Source: UBA5342 sp965662645
Lineage (GTDB): Bacteria; Bacteroidota; Bacteroidia; Bacteroidales; UBA5342
Assembly (NCBI GenBank): GCA_965662645.1
Contig: CBFIII010000002.1
Coordinates: forward strand, 1 to 64,000
DNA: 64,000 nt
Direction of reading: 5' to 3'
The notes beneath the pieces are model-generated. The model did no database searches. It was not told the origin of the DNA and saw only the letters and a list, made by a program, of their open reading frames with translations. The position numbers and the translations under genes are program-made. Of the stretch, positions 7,361-16,571 are shown piece by piece. The number at the start of each line of letters is the position of its first letter. Positions within the stretch are counted from its first letter, which is position 1.

Positions 7361-8635
7361 ATGAAACAACTGTTTTTTAAATATAAGAAGAGCTTACAAA
7401 ATGTAGGCATTTATTTCATTGCATCCTTGATACCAATGGTATTATCTATGGCCATCAATCCTTTGATTGCGCTTAATATGGATCCTGATGATTATGCTAT
7501 TGTTGGTTTTTTTAACTCATTTAATGGTTTGGTTTCGCCTTTAATTGTGTTTTATTCTTTTAACTACTATACCAAGCGGTATTTTGAATTAAATGAAGAA
7601 GGACGAATTAAACTAAAGTCAACGATAATGCAAGCACTAGTTTACTTGTCTTTATTAATGGCATTACTTAGTTTGTTAGGGATATTTATTTATATGAAGT
7701 GTTTTAATCAAGGTTCTACTATCCCAATTTTTCCGTATGCTTTATTGTCTGTATTTGCTCTACCCTTAACAGGAATTTATACGCTAATGTTGACTGATTA
7801 TAAGATGCAGAAAAGAGCCAATGATTTTTTTAAGCTCTCTATTAGTAAAAGTATAGTAGGTATCCCTCTAATTTTATTATTTGTAGTATTATTGAAATAT
7901 GGGGCTTTGGGGCGTTTGTTGGCAACCTTTTTAGGGAATTTCTTGCTTTTTGCGTGGTGTTTGGTGAAAAATTGGGGTTGTTTTAGGAATAAGATAGATT
8001 GGTCTATTTTAAAAGCAATGTTGCTTTTTACTTGGCCTTTAACATTGGCGGCGATGCTTGGTTTTTTTTCTAATGGATATGATAAGGTTTTTCTAGAGCG
8101 TTTAGGAGATGTCAAAGAGTTGGGGTATTATGTTGTGGGATTATCTATAGCAGGTTATATTAGGGTGTTTCAAACGGCTATTGGGAATACATTTCAACCC
8201 GATATTTATGAAAATATAATAAAGCGGAATTGGAAGAGTGTTTTTAAATTCGTGGGTTTAATCTTAGGAATGACTACTATTGTAGTACTAGGCTTTATAT
8301 TAGTTGCGCCTTTTGTGGTCGATATTTTAACTGCAGGTAAATATACCTATTCGGTAAAATATACACGGATAGTTGCTTTTGCTCAAATTTCATCGAGCCT
8401 ATATTATACTTTGTCACAGATTACAATTGCACTTGGAGCTACAAAAATCACACTAATCAACAAGATTGTAGGCAGTGCTCTTTGTGTTGTGATGTTTTCA
8501 GTTTTAATTACTAAATGGCAGTTTATTGGGGCAGCTTGGGGACAAGTATTTTCATTTATTATATTTTTTGTTGGTAATTTAATTTTACTTGGATTATGGA
8601 AAATAAAAAGGGTCAAAGCCCTCTTAAAATTCTAA
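7361..8635 (+). CDS. Wzx-like flippase (MATE/PST superfamily)
   Basis: This 424-residue, very hydrophobic inner-membrane protein has about 12 predicted transmembrane segments and the arrangement of oligosaccharide flippases. It should move the lipid-linked repeat unit to the periplasm. ATG 7361 (MKQLFFKYKKSLQNVGIYFI) is preferred. The open frame extends to 7295, but that part overlaps the upstream dehydratase. The start FKYKKSLQNVGIYF and the early SLIPMVLSMAINPL segment fit the family. It overlaps the next gene by 40 bases, which suggests translational coupling. Sequence divergence is too high to name the sugar. Confidence 0.82.
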   Translation: MKQLFFKYKKSLQNVGIYFIASLIPMVLSMAINPLIALNMDPDDYAIVGFFNSFNGLVSPLIVFYSFNYYTKRYFELNEEGRIKLKSTIMQALVYLSLLMALLSLLGIFIYMKCFNQGSTIPIFPYALLSVFALPLTGIYTLMLTDYKMQKRANDFFKLSISKSIVGIPLILLFVVLLKYGALGRLLATFLGNFLLFAWCLVKNWGCFRNKIDWSILKAMLLFTWPLTLAAMLGFFSNGYDKVFLERLGDVKELGYYVVGLSIAGYIRVFQTAIGNTFQPDIYENIIKRNWKSVFKFVGLILGMTTIVVLGFILVAPFVVDILTAGKYTYSVKYTRIVAFAQISSSLYYTLSQITIALGATKITLINKIVGSALCVVMFSVLITKWQFIGAAWGQVFSFIIFFVGNLILLGLWKIKRVKALLKF

Positions 8636-9792
8636 ATATAGATGATGAATGTACAGGATGTGGAGCTTGCGCTAGTATTTGTCCTGTAGATGCTATTACT
8701 ATGGCTTATGATGCCGAGGGATTCTATTATCCTCAGGTAGATTTTGATGTCTGTACCGACTGCAAGCTTTGTGAAAAGAATTGCCATGTTTTAAATACAG
8801 CAGCAAAGCAAGCAACACCGTCTTTTACACCTTATATGTGTTGGTCTAAGGATGAGGGACTAAGGATGGTGAGCACCTCTGGAGGAATGTTCTCTATGTT
8901 CGCGAATAGTGTACTTGATGAAGGTGGTGTGGTTTTTGGTGCTCGTTATAATTATGAACAAGAACGTCTAGAACATGATCATACTGATAATTATGACTTG
9001 TCAGAATTTCGAAAGTCTAAGTATATAGAGTCTTACACAGGAAAAGCATTCTCGGAACTTAAGCAGTTTTTAAAAGATGGCCGAATGGTCTTGTTTTGTG
9101 GAACACCTTGCCAGATTGTGGGATTAAAAACTTATTTAGGTGATAAGTATGAAGATCAGTTATTATTAGTTGATTTTATTTGTCACGGAGTTCCTTCTAA
9201 TTTGCATTTCACAGAATATAAGCAGATGATTGAGGCTAAAAAAAACAGTAAGGTTATTAGTCTTGATTTTAGACCTAAAGATGATAAACGAGGATGGCAT
9301 GCCTCTAACATGCAAATGGAATTTATTAATAATAAAAAACTTGATGAACTGTATCCTGAAAATCTATACTATACAGCATTTCAGAAAAACATACTATTAA
9401 GGAAGGCTTGTTATTCTTGTGATTATCCTAATTTTCACAGTTCTGATATCACTATTGCAGACTTTTGGGGTATACATAGATACAAGTCAGAAATAGATGA
9501 CGATAAAGGCATATCTTTGGTGATGATAAATTCCAATAAAGGGAGATCTTTCTTTGATAAATTAGAAACTTTAATGGAAAAAGAAGAATTACCAATAAGT
9601 GCAGTAGAGTATGCTTATAAAAAAAGAGATAAAGAGGGTTTTAATTTAGATTATCGAAATATTATTGCAAAGGAAGTTGTTGATAGAGGGTATATAACAA
9701 CAATGAAGCGCTTGTATGGCAAAGGTATAAGAAGTTATAAGATACGAAGGGCCTTAAGTAAAATTAAACGTATTGTAATAAAGAAAAAATGA
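8596..9792 (+). CDS. Coenzyme F420 hydrogenase/dehydrogenase beta-subunit (FrhB)-family iron-sulfur protein
   Basis: The N-terminus carries two 4Fe-4S motifs: C19-x2-C22-x2-C25-x3-C29 and C53-x2-C56-x2-C59-x3-C63. FrhB-type N- and C-terminal domains follow, including FCGTPCQIVGL near 170 and the SCDYPNFHSSDITIADFWG segment near 275. The length is 398 residues. In exopolysaccharide loci these proteins are very often next to polysaccharide pyruvyltransferases, as here (the next gene overlaps by 4 bp). Their chemical role there is unproven; a redox step on a sugar or flavin is plausible. It is not evidence of F420 metabolism. Confidence 0.85.
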   Translation: MENKKGQSPLKILNIDDECTGCGACASICPVDAITMAYDAEGFYYPQVDFDVCTDCKLCEKNCHVLNTAAKQATPSFTPYMCWSKDEGLRMVSTSGGMFSMFANSVLDEGGVVFGARYNYEQERLEHDHTDNYDLSEFRKSKYIESYTGKAFSELKQFLKDGRMVLFCGTPCQIVGLKTYLGDKYEDQLLLVDFICHGVPSNLHFTEYKQMIEAKKNSKVISLDFRPKDDKRGWHASNMQMEFINNKKLDELYPENLYYTAFQKNILLRKACYSCDYPNFHSSDITIADFWGIHRYKSEIDDDKGISLVMINSNKGRSFFDKLETLMEKEELPISAVEYAYKKRDKEGFNLDYRNIIAKEVVDRGYITTMKRLYGKGIRSYKIRRALSKIKRIVIKKK

Positions 9793-10910
9793 AAAAACGG
9801 CGCATAGGAATACTAACTTTTCACACAGCCATTAATTATGGAGCGGTATTACAGGCTTATGCTTTACAACAGACCTTGATTAAAATGTTTCCTGATGATG
9901 AGGTAAAGATTATTGATTTTAAGACCAAAGAGCATGTTGATGCATACAAAGTATTTAGGAGAAAGAAGGTCTCGCTTTTAAAAAATTTATTAATTCAAGT
10001 ATTAACTTTTCCTCGAAATGTTCTTTTATTTAAAAGAAGAAAAAGATTTCTTAAATTTGTAGAAAATAAACTTTTAACAACTCAAAGAATCTCTTCTAAA
10101 GATCAAATGCTAAAGTCACCACCTGAATTTGACATCTATATCAGTGGTAGTGATCAGGTTTTTAACCCTAGGAATAAATACTATAAAGAGTATTATTTGG
10201 GATTTGGGAAAGGCTCAAAGCGGAAAGTTGCATATGCGCCAAGCTGTGGTATAAGTCAGTTTACAGTTAATGAGATTCAAAAGATTAATGATTTAGTATT
10301 AGATTTTGATGTCCTAAGTTGTCGTGAAACTTCTGGTGCAAAGATGCTATCTAGTATTGTAAAAGAAGAAATTCCTGTAGTTTTAGATCCTGTTTTTTTA
10401 TTAACTCCTGATGATTGGGCTAATGTTTTACGAAAACCCAAATATAAAAGGAAGTATATATTTGTATATGATTTAAATGGAGGAGTGGAATTATTAGAAA
10501 TCGCAAAAAAAATTGCTAAAGAAACGGGATTGAAAATTATTTGCCAAACTCAAAAGCCTTTAGCATTTTATAAGAACACAACAATGATATTTTCTTCTGG
10601 TCCAGAAGATTTTTTAGGATTAATATGTGGTGCAGAATATGTGGTGACGGATTCTTTTCATGGAACTGCATTTGCTCTACTTTTTCAAAAACCTTTTTAT
10701 AGCTATATTGCTTTACCTAACGCTTCATCTCGTATTCGAAGTATTCTTGAAAAATTAGGGTTAAATGAATTTTTGATTGAATATAACAAAGGAGATGAAT
10801 TTAAATGTATCATAAAAGAACGAAATAGTTATTATGATAAAATGAATGATATGAGAGATGAGTCATTATTATTTCTTAAGAACGCTTTAAATACACAACT
10901 TCATGGATGA
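9789..10910 (+). CDS. Polysaccharide pyruvyltransferase family protein
   Basis: This family (CsaB/WcaK-like, GT-B fold) transfers pyruvate from phosphoenolpyruvate to sugars to form ketals. The 373 residues contain the opening GILTFHTAINYGAVLQAYAL, the SGSDQVFNP motif near residue 118, and the C-terminal VTDSFHGTAFALLF block near 287. All three are typical. It overlaps the FrhB-like gene by 4 bp and the following glycosyltransferase by 8 bp, so the three are probably translated together. A pyruvate ketal would add negative charge to the glycan. Confidence 0.87.
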   Translation: MKKRRIGILTFHTAINYGAVLQAYALQQTLIKMFPDDEVKIIDFKTKEHVDAYKVFRRKKVSLLKNLLIQVLTFPRNVLLFKRRKRFLKFVENKLLTTQRISSKDQMLKSPPEFDIYISGSDQVFNPRNKYYKEYYLGFGKGSKRKVAYAPSCGISQFTVNEIQKINDLVLDFDVLSCRETSGAKMLSSIVKEEIPVVLDPVFLLTPDDWANVLRKPKYKRKYIFVYDLNGGVELLEIAKKIAKETGLKIICQTQKPLAFYKNTTMIFSSGPEDFLGLICGAEYVVTDSFHGTAFALLFQKPFYSYIALPNASSRIRSILEKLGLNEFLIEYNKGDEFKCIIKERNSYYDKMNDMRDESLLFLKNALNTQLHG

Positions 10911-11823
10911 AAGGATTAAAGCGCCAATCTTACTAATTGCTTTCAATAGACCAGAGACGACCTGTGTCGTTTTTGAGTATATTAGAAAAGCTAAGCCAGC
11001 AAAGCTTTATGTAGCACTAGATGGAGTAAGAACAGATAAACTCTATGAAGATATTGTTTGCCAAGAAGTGCGTCATATCGTAGAGCGAGTAGATTGGGAT
11101 TGTGAGGTTAAGTACAAGATCAATGAAAGAAATTTAGGCGCTGAAATAACTGTTTCTGAGGCTATAAAATGGATGTTTGAAACTGAGGAATATGGGATAA
11201 TACTTGAAGATGATACTGTTGCTCCAATGTCCTTTTTTCTTTATGCTCAAGAGATGTTAGTTAAGTATAAAGATGATGAACGAATAAGTACAGTATGTAG
11301 TATTAATAAGGGCAATAAGGCTTTTAGTGAAGATGACTATACTTTTGCTAGGTATGGGAATACTCCTTGTTTTGGGACTTGGAAGCGTGTTTGGGATGGT
11401 TTTGATTTAAATACTGAAATAAAGAAGGAACATACTGATCTGAAATTTTTAAGAAATTTATGCAATTCTGATAAAGAAGCTTGCTATTATCAGCAATTAT
11501 TTTTGCGATTAAGGGGCTTAGGTGTTGGCAATGTCACATGGGATTTCATTTCTTTGTATCGGCAGTTTATCAATGGTAGATTATCAATAATTCCTCGTGT
11601 TAATTTAAGCTCAAATATTGGGGTTTTAGGCTTGCACGCTCGAGGAGAAACGAATAGTCATTATCGTGGATTTGATGCTGACTTTCTGGTGAATAAACAT
11701 CCCGAAAACGTGGAGTGTAATGTAGAGTTTGATAAGTATCACTTCGATAAGTATATTAATAAGGCAACTCCATTGATGAGGAGAGTAATTAGAAAAATAA
11801 TGCGCGTACTTTTAAAAATTTAA
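10903..11823 (+). CDS. GT-A fold glycosyltransferase
   Basis: The protein (306 residues) starts with APILLIAFNRPETT, the first strand of a GT-A nucleotide-sugar-binding domain. It has an acidic EDDTV motif near residue 105 that could hold the metal, and the block FGTWKRVWDGFD near 160. These features recall the HlpA-like/GNT-I-like sugar transferases seen in polysaccharide loci. Donor and acceptor are unknown. It is cytoplasmic, with no membrane segment. Confidence 0.72.
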   Translation: MDERIKAPILLIAFNRPETTCVVFEYIRKAKPAKLYVALDGVRTDKLYEDIVCQEVRHIVERVDWDCEVKYKINERNLGAEITVSEAIKWMFETEEYGIILEDDTVAPMSFFLYAQEMLVKYKDDERISTVCSINKGNKAFSEDDYTFARYGNTPCFGTWKRVWDGFDLNTEIKKEHTDLKFLRNLCNSDKEACYYQQLFLRLRGLGVGNVTWDFISLYRQFINGRLSIIPRVNLSSNIGVLGLHARGETNSHYRGFDADFLVNKHPENVECNVEFDKYHFDKYINKATPLMRRVIRKIMRVLLKI

Positions 11824-11825
11824 TT

Positions 11826-12965
11826 ATGTATAAAATACCATTGTTCGATTTAAACTTTGACAGCCAAGAAGAGCAAGCTGTACTTGAGACCTTACGATCT
11901 AAATGGATTTCTACCGGTCCTAAATGTGTAGAATTTGAAGAGAAGTTTGCAAAAGCAATAGATAGTAAATATGCTTTGACGATGTCAAACTGTACTAATG
12001 CATTGCATTTGGCTATTCAGATATTGGGGGTTAAAGCAGGAGATGAGGTTATAGTACCTTCTCTTACTTTTGCTGCCACAGCCAATTGTGTTACTTACGT
12101 GGGAGCAAAACCTGTATTTGCTGATGTGACAAGTTTGGAGGATTTAACCCTATCACCTATTGATATTGAGCGTAAGATTACGCCTAAGACTAAGGCTATT
12201 GTTGTCATGCATTTTGCTGGATTTCCTTGTAATATGGATGCGATAATGGAAATCGCAAAAAAATATAAGTTATCAGTTATTGAAGACGCTTGTCATGGGC
12301 CCTTGTCAGAGTATAAAGGTCGTAAATTAGGTACAATAGGAGATATTTCTTGTTATAGTTTCTTCTCTAATAAAAACATGAGTACTGGTGAGGGTGGAAT
12401 GTTTGTCACAAATAATGAGGACTTTTACAATCAAGCGAAATTGCTTCGTTCTCATGGCATGTCCACTATGTCGTATCAACGTTCAACAGGGCATGCTACT
12501 GAATATAACATCAATCAGGTTGGTTATAATTACCGAATGGATGATATTAGAGCATCGATAGGGATTGTACAGCTAAGTAAATTAAAAGCAGACTTAATTA
12601 AGCGACAATCTATCCGTAAGATTTATGTTGAAGAACTGTCCAAGTGTGATAAGCTTATTATTCCATTTCAGGATAATGTTGAATTCGTATCCAACTATGT
12701 CATGCCTGTCATTTTAAAAGATTCAACAAAAGAAAATAGAGAGAGTGTGAGACAGCGTATTCATGAAAAAGGAATACAGACTAGTGTGCACTATCCATCT
12801 GTACATCGTTTTTCTTGTTTTAATGGTGGTATAAGTTTGCCTCTTTCTGAATATATTTCAGATAATGAAATAACATTGCCTATGTATAGTTCGTTAGGAT
12901 CTGAAGAGGTTAAACTTATTTCAAAGGTCGTTATTGAGGCTGTTAATTCAATTTTTGATGTCTAA
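11826..12965 (+). CDS. DegT/DnrJ/EryC1/StrS family sugar aminotransferase
   Basis: This PLP-dependent enzyme (379 residues) adds an amino group to a nucleotide-linked keto sugar, probably the product of the 4,6-dehydratase at 6139. K183 in SFFSNKNMSTGEGG is the expected PLP lysine, D154 in VIEDACH contacts the PLP nitrogen, and SNCTNALHLA binds the phosphate. The family signature GDEVIVPSLTFAATAN is clear. The next gene, an acyltransferase, overlaps by 8 bp, which suggests that the new amine is acylated. C-3 or C-4 specificity cannot be decided. Confidence 0.9.
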   Translation: MYKIPLFDLNFDSQEEQAVLETLRSKWISTGPKCVEFEEKFAKAIDSKYALTMSNCTNALHLAIQILGVKAGDEVIVPSLTFAATANCVTYVGAKPVFADVTSLEDLTLSPIDIERKITPKTKAIVVMHFAGFPCNMDAIMEIAKKYKLSVIEDACHGPLSEYKGRKLGTIGDISCYSFFSNKNMSTGEGGMFVTNNEDFYNQAKLLRSHGMSTMSYQRSTGHATEYNINQVGYNYRMDDIRASIGIVQLSKLKADLIKRQSIRKIYVEELSKCDKLIIPFQDNVEFVSNYVMPVILKDSTKENRESVRQRIHEKGIQTSVHYPSVHRFSCFNGGISLPLSEYISDNEITLPMYSSLGSEEVKLISKVVIEAVNSIFDV

Positions 12966-13584
12966 AAGGGATATAAGTATCATATTGATAGGTGGTTTTC
13001 ATGAGCTAATAGAGGAGTGCGAAAACTCTCATGTAAATGTTAAGGGTATTATTGATAATTGTGATAGTTCTCATTTATATGGGATTGATGTGTTAGGAAA
13101 TGACCAGAATGCTGCTGAATTAATTGAGGCAGAGCAAGATGCTAAATTTCTAATTACTCCAGATGTTCCGTCGTTAAGAAAAAGATTGTATGCATTATAT
13201 GTAGGATATGGAGCAACTTTTGGTCAAATGATATCTAGATCGGCTACTATCTCAAAGAGTGCACTAATTGGGAATGGAGCTTTAGTTATGTCTAAAGTTA
13301 ATGTTTCATCAAATTCTAAAATTGGTAACTTTGTAAAACTCAATGTAGCTTCAAATATAATGCATGATGTGTACATTGGAGATTTTACAACAGTAGCACC
13401 TAATGCTGTTGTTTTAGGACGTGTTGTTATTGGGTCTGGTTGTTATATTGGAGCTAATAGTACAATATTGCCAAATATAAAAATTGGGAATGATGTGGTG
13501 ATTGGGGCAGGTGCTGTGGTAACAAAAGATGTTTTAGATGGACAAACTGTAGTAGGTGTGCCAGCAAAATTATTAGAAAAATGA
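12958..13584 (+). CDS. NeuD/PglD-like sugar O- or N-acyltransferase
   Basis: The 208 residues begin with a small nucleotide-sugar-binding domain (SIILIGGFHELIEE). A left-handed beta-helix of hexapeptide repeats follows (IGNGALVMSKVNVSSNSKIG, IGANSTILPNIKIGNDVVIG), ending VVGVPAKLLEK. This is the PglD/NeuD architecture, which transfers an acetyl or other acyl group to an amino sugar. ATG 12958 (MSKRDISIILIGG) is chosen; the frame extends to 12934 but that lies inside the aminotransferase. The overlap with that gene supports a joint role in making an acylamino sugar. Confidence 0.83.
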   Translation: MSKRDISIILIGGFHELIEECENSHVNVKGIIDNCDSSHLYGIDVLGNDQNAAELIEAEQDAKFLITPDVPSLRKRLYALYVGYGATFGQMISRSATISKSALIGNGALVMSKVNVSSNSKIGNFVKLNVASNIMHDVYIGDFTTVAPNAVVLGRVVIGSGCYIGANSTILPNIKIGNDVVIGAGAVVTKDVLDGQTVVGVPAKLLEK

Positions 13585-14351
13585 GTGAAAAAATAGCATT
13601 GAAATATCGGTTTTCAGACTTTACATTAACAAACTATAAACGCTTGCTAATGTTAGCATCTGAGAATTATGGTTTTGCTTTATTAAAGGATAAAAAGCAT
13701 GTAAATAAGAAGACTGTTTTTCTTAGGCATGATATTGAATTCTCTATTCCAATTGCTTTAGAAATGGCAAAGATTGAAGCAGATCTAGGAATTGAAGCAA
13801 GTTATTTCCTTCAGATCCATGGTGACTTTTATAATGGAATAGAGCGACAGAATCTAGATATGGTAAAAGAAATTGCTAGTTTAGGTCATGATATAGGTCT
13901 GCATTTCGATTCTCACTTTTGGGGGGTTAGTAATGAGCAAGAATTAAATCGATGTTTGGGTATAGATAAGGAGGTTTTAGAATTGTACATCGGACAAGAG
14001 TTGAATGTCTTTACTTTTCATAATACAACAGAGTTTATTTTGTCTTGTAAAAATGAGATGTATGTTGATTTAATTAACCCATATTCAGAATGGTTTAAAA
14101 AAGAAGTTGGGTATTGTGCTGATTCTACAGGTTTCTGGCGTTATGAGATATTAGAGGAAAGATTAAAGGAAAATAATGATAATCTGCTTCAGATATTAAT
14201 CCATGATGGAATGTGGAGTGATGAAGTATTACCACCACGAAAAAGAATACATAAAGTATTAGATGCTCATAATGAATTTATGAAGAAGAGTTATGACGAA
14301 ACCTTGGTAAAATTTGGAGCTAAAAACATAGATTGGGAGGGTGAAATATGA
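13581..14351 (+). CDS. Polysaccharide-deacetylase-like protein (RHDIE type)
   Basis: The 256-residue protein has the motif FLRHDIEFS near residue 47. It also has LGHDIGLHFDSHF near 103, where HDIGLHFD occupies the position of the metal-binding H-x3-H region of NodB-like deacetylases. The pattern matches the genes at 35663 and 39716. The group is related in fold to carbohydrate esterases, but its substrate is unknown. No signal peptide is visible, so a cytoplasmic sugar-modifying role is likely. It overlaps its neighbours by 4 bp on each side. Confidence 0.65.
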   Translation: MSEKIALKYRFSDFTLTNYKRLLMLASENYGFALLKDKKHVNKKTVFLRHDIEFSIPIALEMAKIEADLGIEASYFLQIHGDFYNGIERQNLDMVKEIASLGHDIGLHFDSHFWGVSNEQELNRCLGIDKEVLELYIGQELNVFTFHNTTEFILSCKNEMYVDLINPYSEWFKKEVGYCADSTGFWRYEILEERLKENNDNLLQILIHDGMWSDEVLPPRKRIHKVLDAHNEFMKKSYDETLVKFGAKNIDWEGEI

Positions 14352-15649
14352 AAGTTGTATGGATATGTCATTTCTCAAATCCAGAGATTAGAAAACAGTT
14401 GCCATTATCAAAGATGAAGCTTAAAAAAGGAATTGCTTTATTGAAGAAAAGTAAAGTTAATTATGAGTATGTTGATTTTGCACCTTGGATTACGATGTTA
14501 ATAAACGAATTTAAATCATTTAAGGATGTAGATTTGCATATTATATCGCCGCACAAAGGATTAAAGCAAAAAACTGTTTATATTGAACACGATGGAGTTT
14601 CGTATTGCTTTTTTCGAAGTGATAATGTTTTGCTCCATACAAGTAATGAGGCTAAGAATAGGAATAATGATTTTAGATCTAACAGAAAAAAAATCTCTGC
14701 TTTTGTTAAAGACATAAATCCTGACATTGTTAATGTGATTGGAGCAGAGAATCCGTACTATTCTATATCTGCTCTAGACATAACAGATAAGCCCCTTTAT
14801 ATATCTTGTCAAACTGTTTATTCTAATCCAATGCGAGAGAGTCTTGGAGATAAGGTTGATAGATACCGTTGGGATTTAGAAAAGAAAATACATGCAAAAG
14901 CATTATATTTTGGCTGCGCTGGTCGAATGCATCATGATTTAGTGTTAAAGAATAATCCCAATGCTATAATTTTTAAGATGTTTTTTCCTACTAAGAAACC
15001 AAAAGTCAATAACAAACAAAATAAAGAGTTTGATTTTGTTTTCTTTGCTGCTAGAGTAAGTGCTAAGAAGGGAATTGAAGATGCTCTATGCGCTTTAGCT
15101 GTTGTTAAAAAGAATTATTCAGAAGTGAGTTTACGAATTGTAGGCAAATGCTCTGAAGTGTATAAACAACACTTATTACAATTGTGCGAAAGCTTGAATA
15201 TTGAGGAAAATATATTTTTCAAGAGTTATTTTCCTGTTCATTCAGAAATGCATGAATATGTAAGTAAAGGAAGATTTGCCTTATTGCCAATAAAACTAGA
15301 TGTAATATCAAGCACTTTAATAGAAGCTATTTATTTAAATTTACCTATTATAACCTATCAAACTTCGGGGACACCTTTTCTTAATAAAAATGGAGAAGCT
15401 GTATTGTTATCTCCTATAGGCAATATAGAGGCTTTAGCTGATAATATGTTGAAATTGATGAAGAGTGATACGCTTGGAGGTTGTCTTATAAAAAAGGCAC
15501 AAATCTTGGTTGATGAAGAATTTGATAATACTAAATCTTCTATGCGTTTGCTTTTGAATTATAAAGCGGTGATTGAACACTTTCATAAAGGAACGCCAAT
15601 ACCCAAAAAATTATTATTTGACATTAATGAGTTTCCTCTATACCAATAA
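14348..15649 (+). CDS. Glycosyltransferase family 4-like protein
   Basis: The 433-residue protein has a GT-B fold. The C-terminal domain carries FFAARVSAKKGIEDALCAL near residue 232 and the nucleotide-sugar-binding segment LIEAIYLNLPIITYQTSGTP near 326. The E at the start of that helix and the following region match the E-x7-E area of GT4 enzymes. It should add one sugar of the repeat unit at the cytoplasmic face. The N-terminal domain is unlike well-known GT4 enzymes. Confidence 0.82.
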   Translation: MKVVWICHFSNPEIRKQLPLSKMKLKKGIALLKKSKVNYEYVDFAPWITMLINEFKSFKDVDLHIISPHKGLKQKTVYIEHDGVSYCFFRSDNVLLHTSNEAKNRNNDFRSNRKKISAFVKDINPDIVNVIGAENPYYSISALDITDKPLYISCQTVYSNPMRESLGDKVDRYRWDLEKKIHAKALYFGCAGRMHHDLVLKNNPNAIIFKMFFPTKKPKVNNKQNKEFDFVFFAARVSAKKGIEDALCALAVVKKNYSEVSLRIVGKCSEVYKQHLLQLCESLNIEENIFFKSYFPVHSEMHEYVSKGRFALLPIKLDVISSTLIEAIYLNLPIITYQTSGTPFLNKNGEAVLLSPIGNIEALADNMLKLMKSDTLGGCLIKKAQILVDEEFDNTKSSMRLLLNYKAVIEHFHKGTPIPKKLLFDINEFPLYQ

Positions 15650-15658
15650 TTTTATACA

Positions 15659-16564
15659 ATGAAGATAAGTTTAAAAGAGATAATTGAATTTTTAGGAGAT
15701 AATGTCCTATGTGTTTTAGGTGACACTGATGGTGTGTTTATTCAAAACATAAAAGATGTAAAGGATGTTGATGAAAATTCTTTGGATTGGGTTAACCCTT
15801 TAACAGATAATAAACAGGAAATCGTAAAAATATCTAAAGCTAAAGTGCTATTGTCCGATAATTCAGTTCTGTATAATGAAGAACTTCGTTTGTTGGGAAA
15901 AGTTATTATCCATGTTGATAATCCCAAGTTGTGTATTGCCAAAGTGGCTCATCACTTCTTTGAACGTAAGTATTCTTCCAATATTCATCCCAGTGTAACG
16001 ATTGAACCTAGTGCAATTATTGGTGAAAATGTATATATTGGGCCTAACACCGTAATTGAAGAGTGTAAAATTGGAAATAATGTAATTATTCATGGGAATT
16101 CATTTATATATCAAGATTCTATTATTGGTGATAATGTAGAGATTCATGCAGGGGTTATTGTTGGAAGCGAGGCACATAATTATGTGGATGATGCTGAGGG
16201 GGGGAAAGTTAAATTTCCTCATATTGGTCGTGTTATCATTGCTGATGACGTGGTCATTGGAGCAAATTCTGTGATATCACGTGGGGTGTTGAGTGATACG
16301 GTTATTGGAGCTCAGACAAAGATTGCTCAGCTTGTTTTTATTGGAGCTAATAATACAATAGGATGTAAGTGTGTTATTAGGCCTAATGTGATGACATCTG
16401 GGAGTGTTACGATTGAGGATGGTGTTATTGTTGCTAATTCTGTAACTATTAGAGAGAAATTAATGATTGGTGCCAGATCTACTTTAGGGATGGGGGCTGT
16501 GATAATTCGGAATGTCCCTAGTGAAGAGACTTGGGTTGGTAATCCTGCAAGAAAACTTAAATAA
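15659..16564 (+). CDS. LpxD-like left-handed beta-helix acyltransferase
   Basis: The 301 residues have a short N-terminal uridine-binding-like domain (to about 105), then a long run of hexapeptide repeats from IHPSVTIEPSAIIGENVYIG to the end (VGNPARKLK). This is the layout of UDP-3-O-acylglucosamine N-acyltransferase (LpxD), but the protein is shorter than LpxD and sits in a glycan locus. A role as N-acyltransferase of a nucleotide amino sugar is more likely than lipid A synthesis. It is followed after 7 bp by the nucleotidyltransferase gene. Confidence 0.75.
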   Translation: MKISLKEIIEFLGDNVLCVLGDTDGVFIQNIKDVKDVDENSLDWVNPLTDNKQEIVKISKAKVLLSDNSVLYNEELRLLGKVIIHVDNPKLCIAKVAHHFFERKYSSNIHPSVTIEPSAIIGENVYIGPNTVIEECKIGNNVIIHGNSFIYQDSIIGDNVEIHAGVIVGSEAHNYVDDAEGGKVKFPHIGRVIIADDVVIGANSVISRGVLSDTVIGAQTKIAQLVFIGANNTIGCKCVIRPNVMTSGSVTIEDGVIVANSVTIREKLMIGARSTLGMGAVIIRNVPSEETWVGNPARKLK

Positions 16565-16571
16565 CACGATT

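Noticed and set aside
8596..9792. Coenzyme F420 metabolism
   Set aside because: FrhB-family proteins in polysaccharide loci are found in organisms without F420; only the fold is shared.
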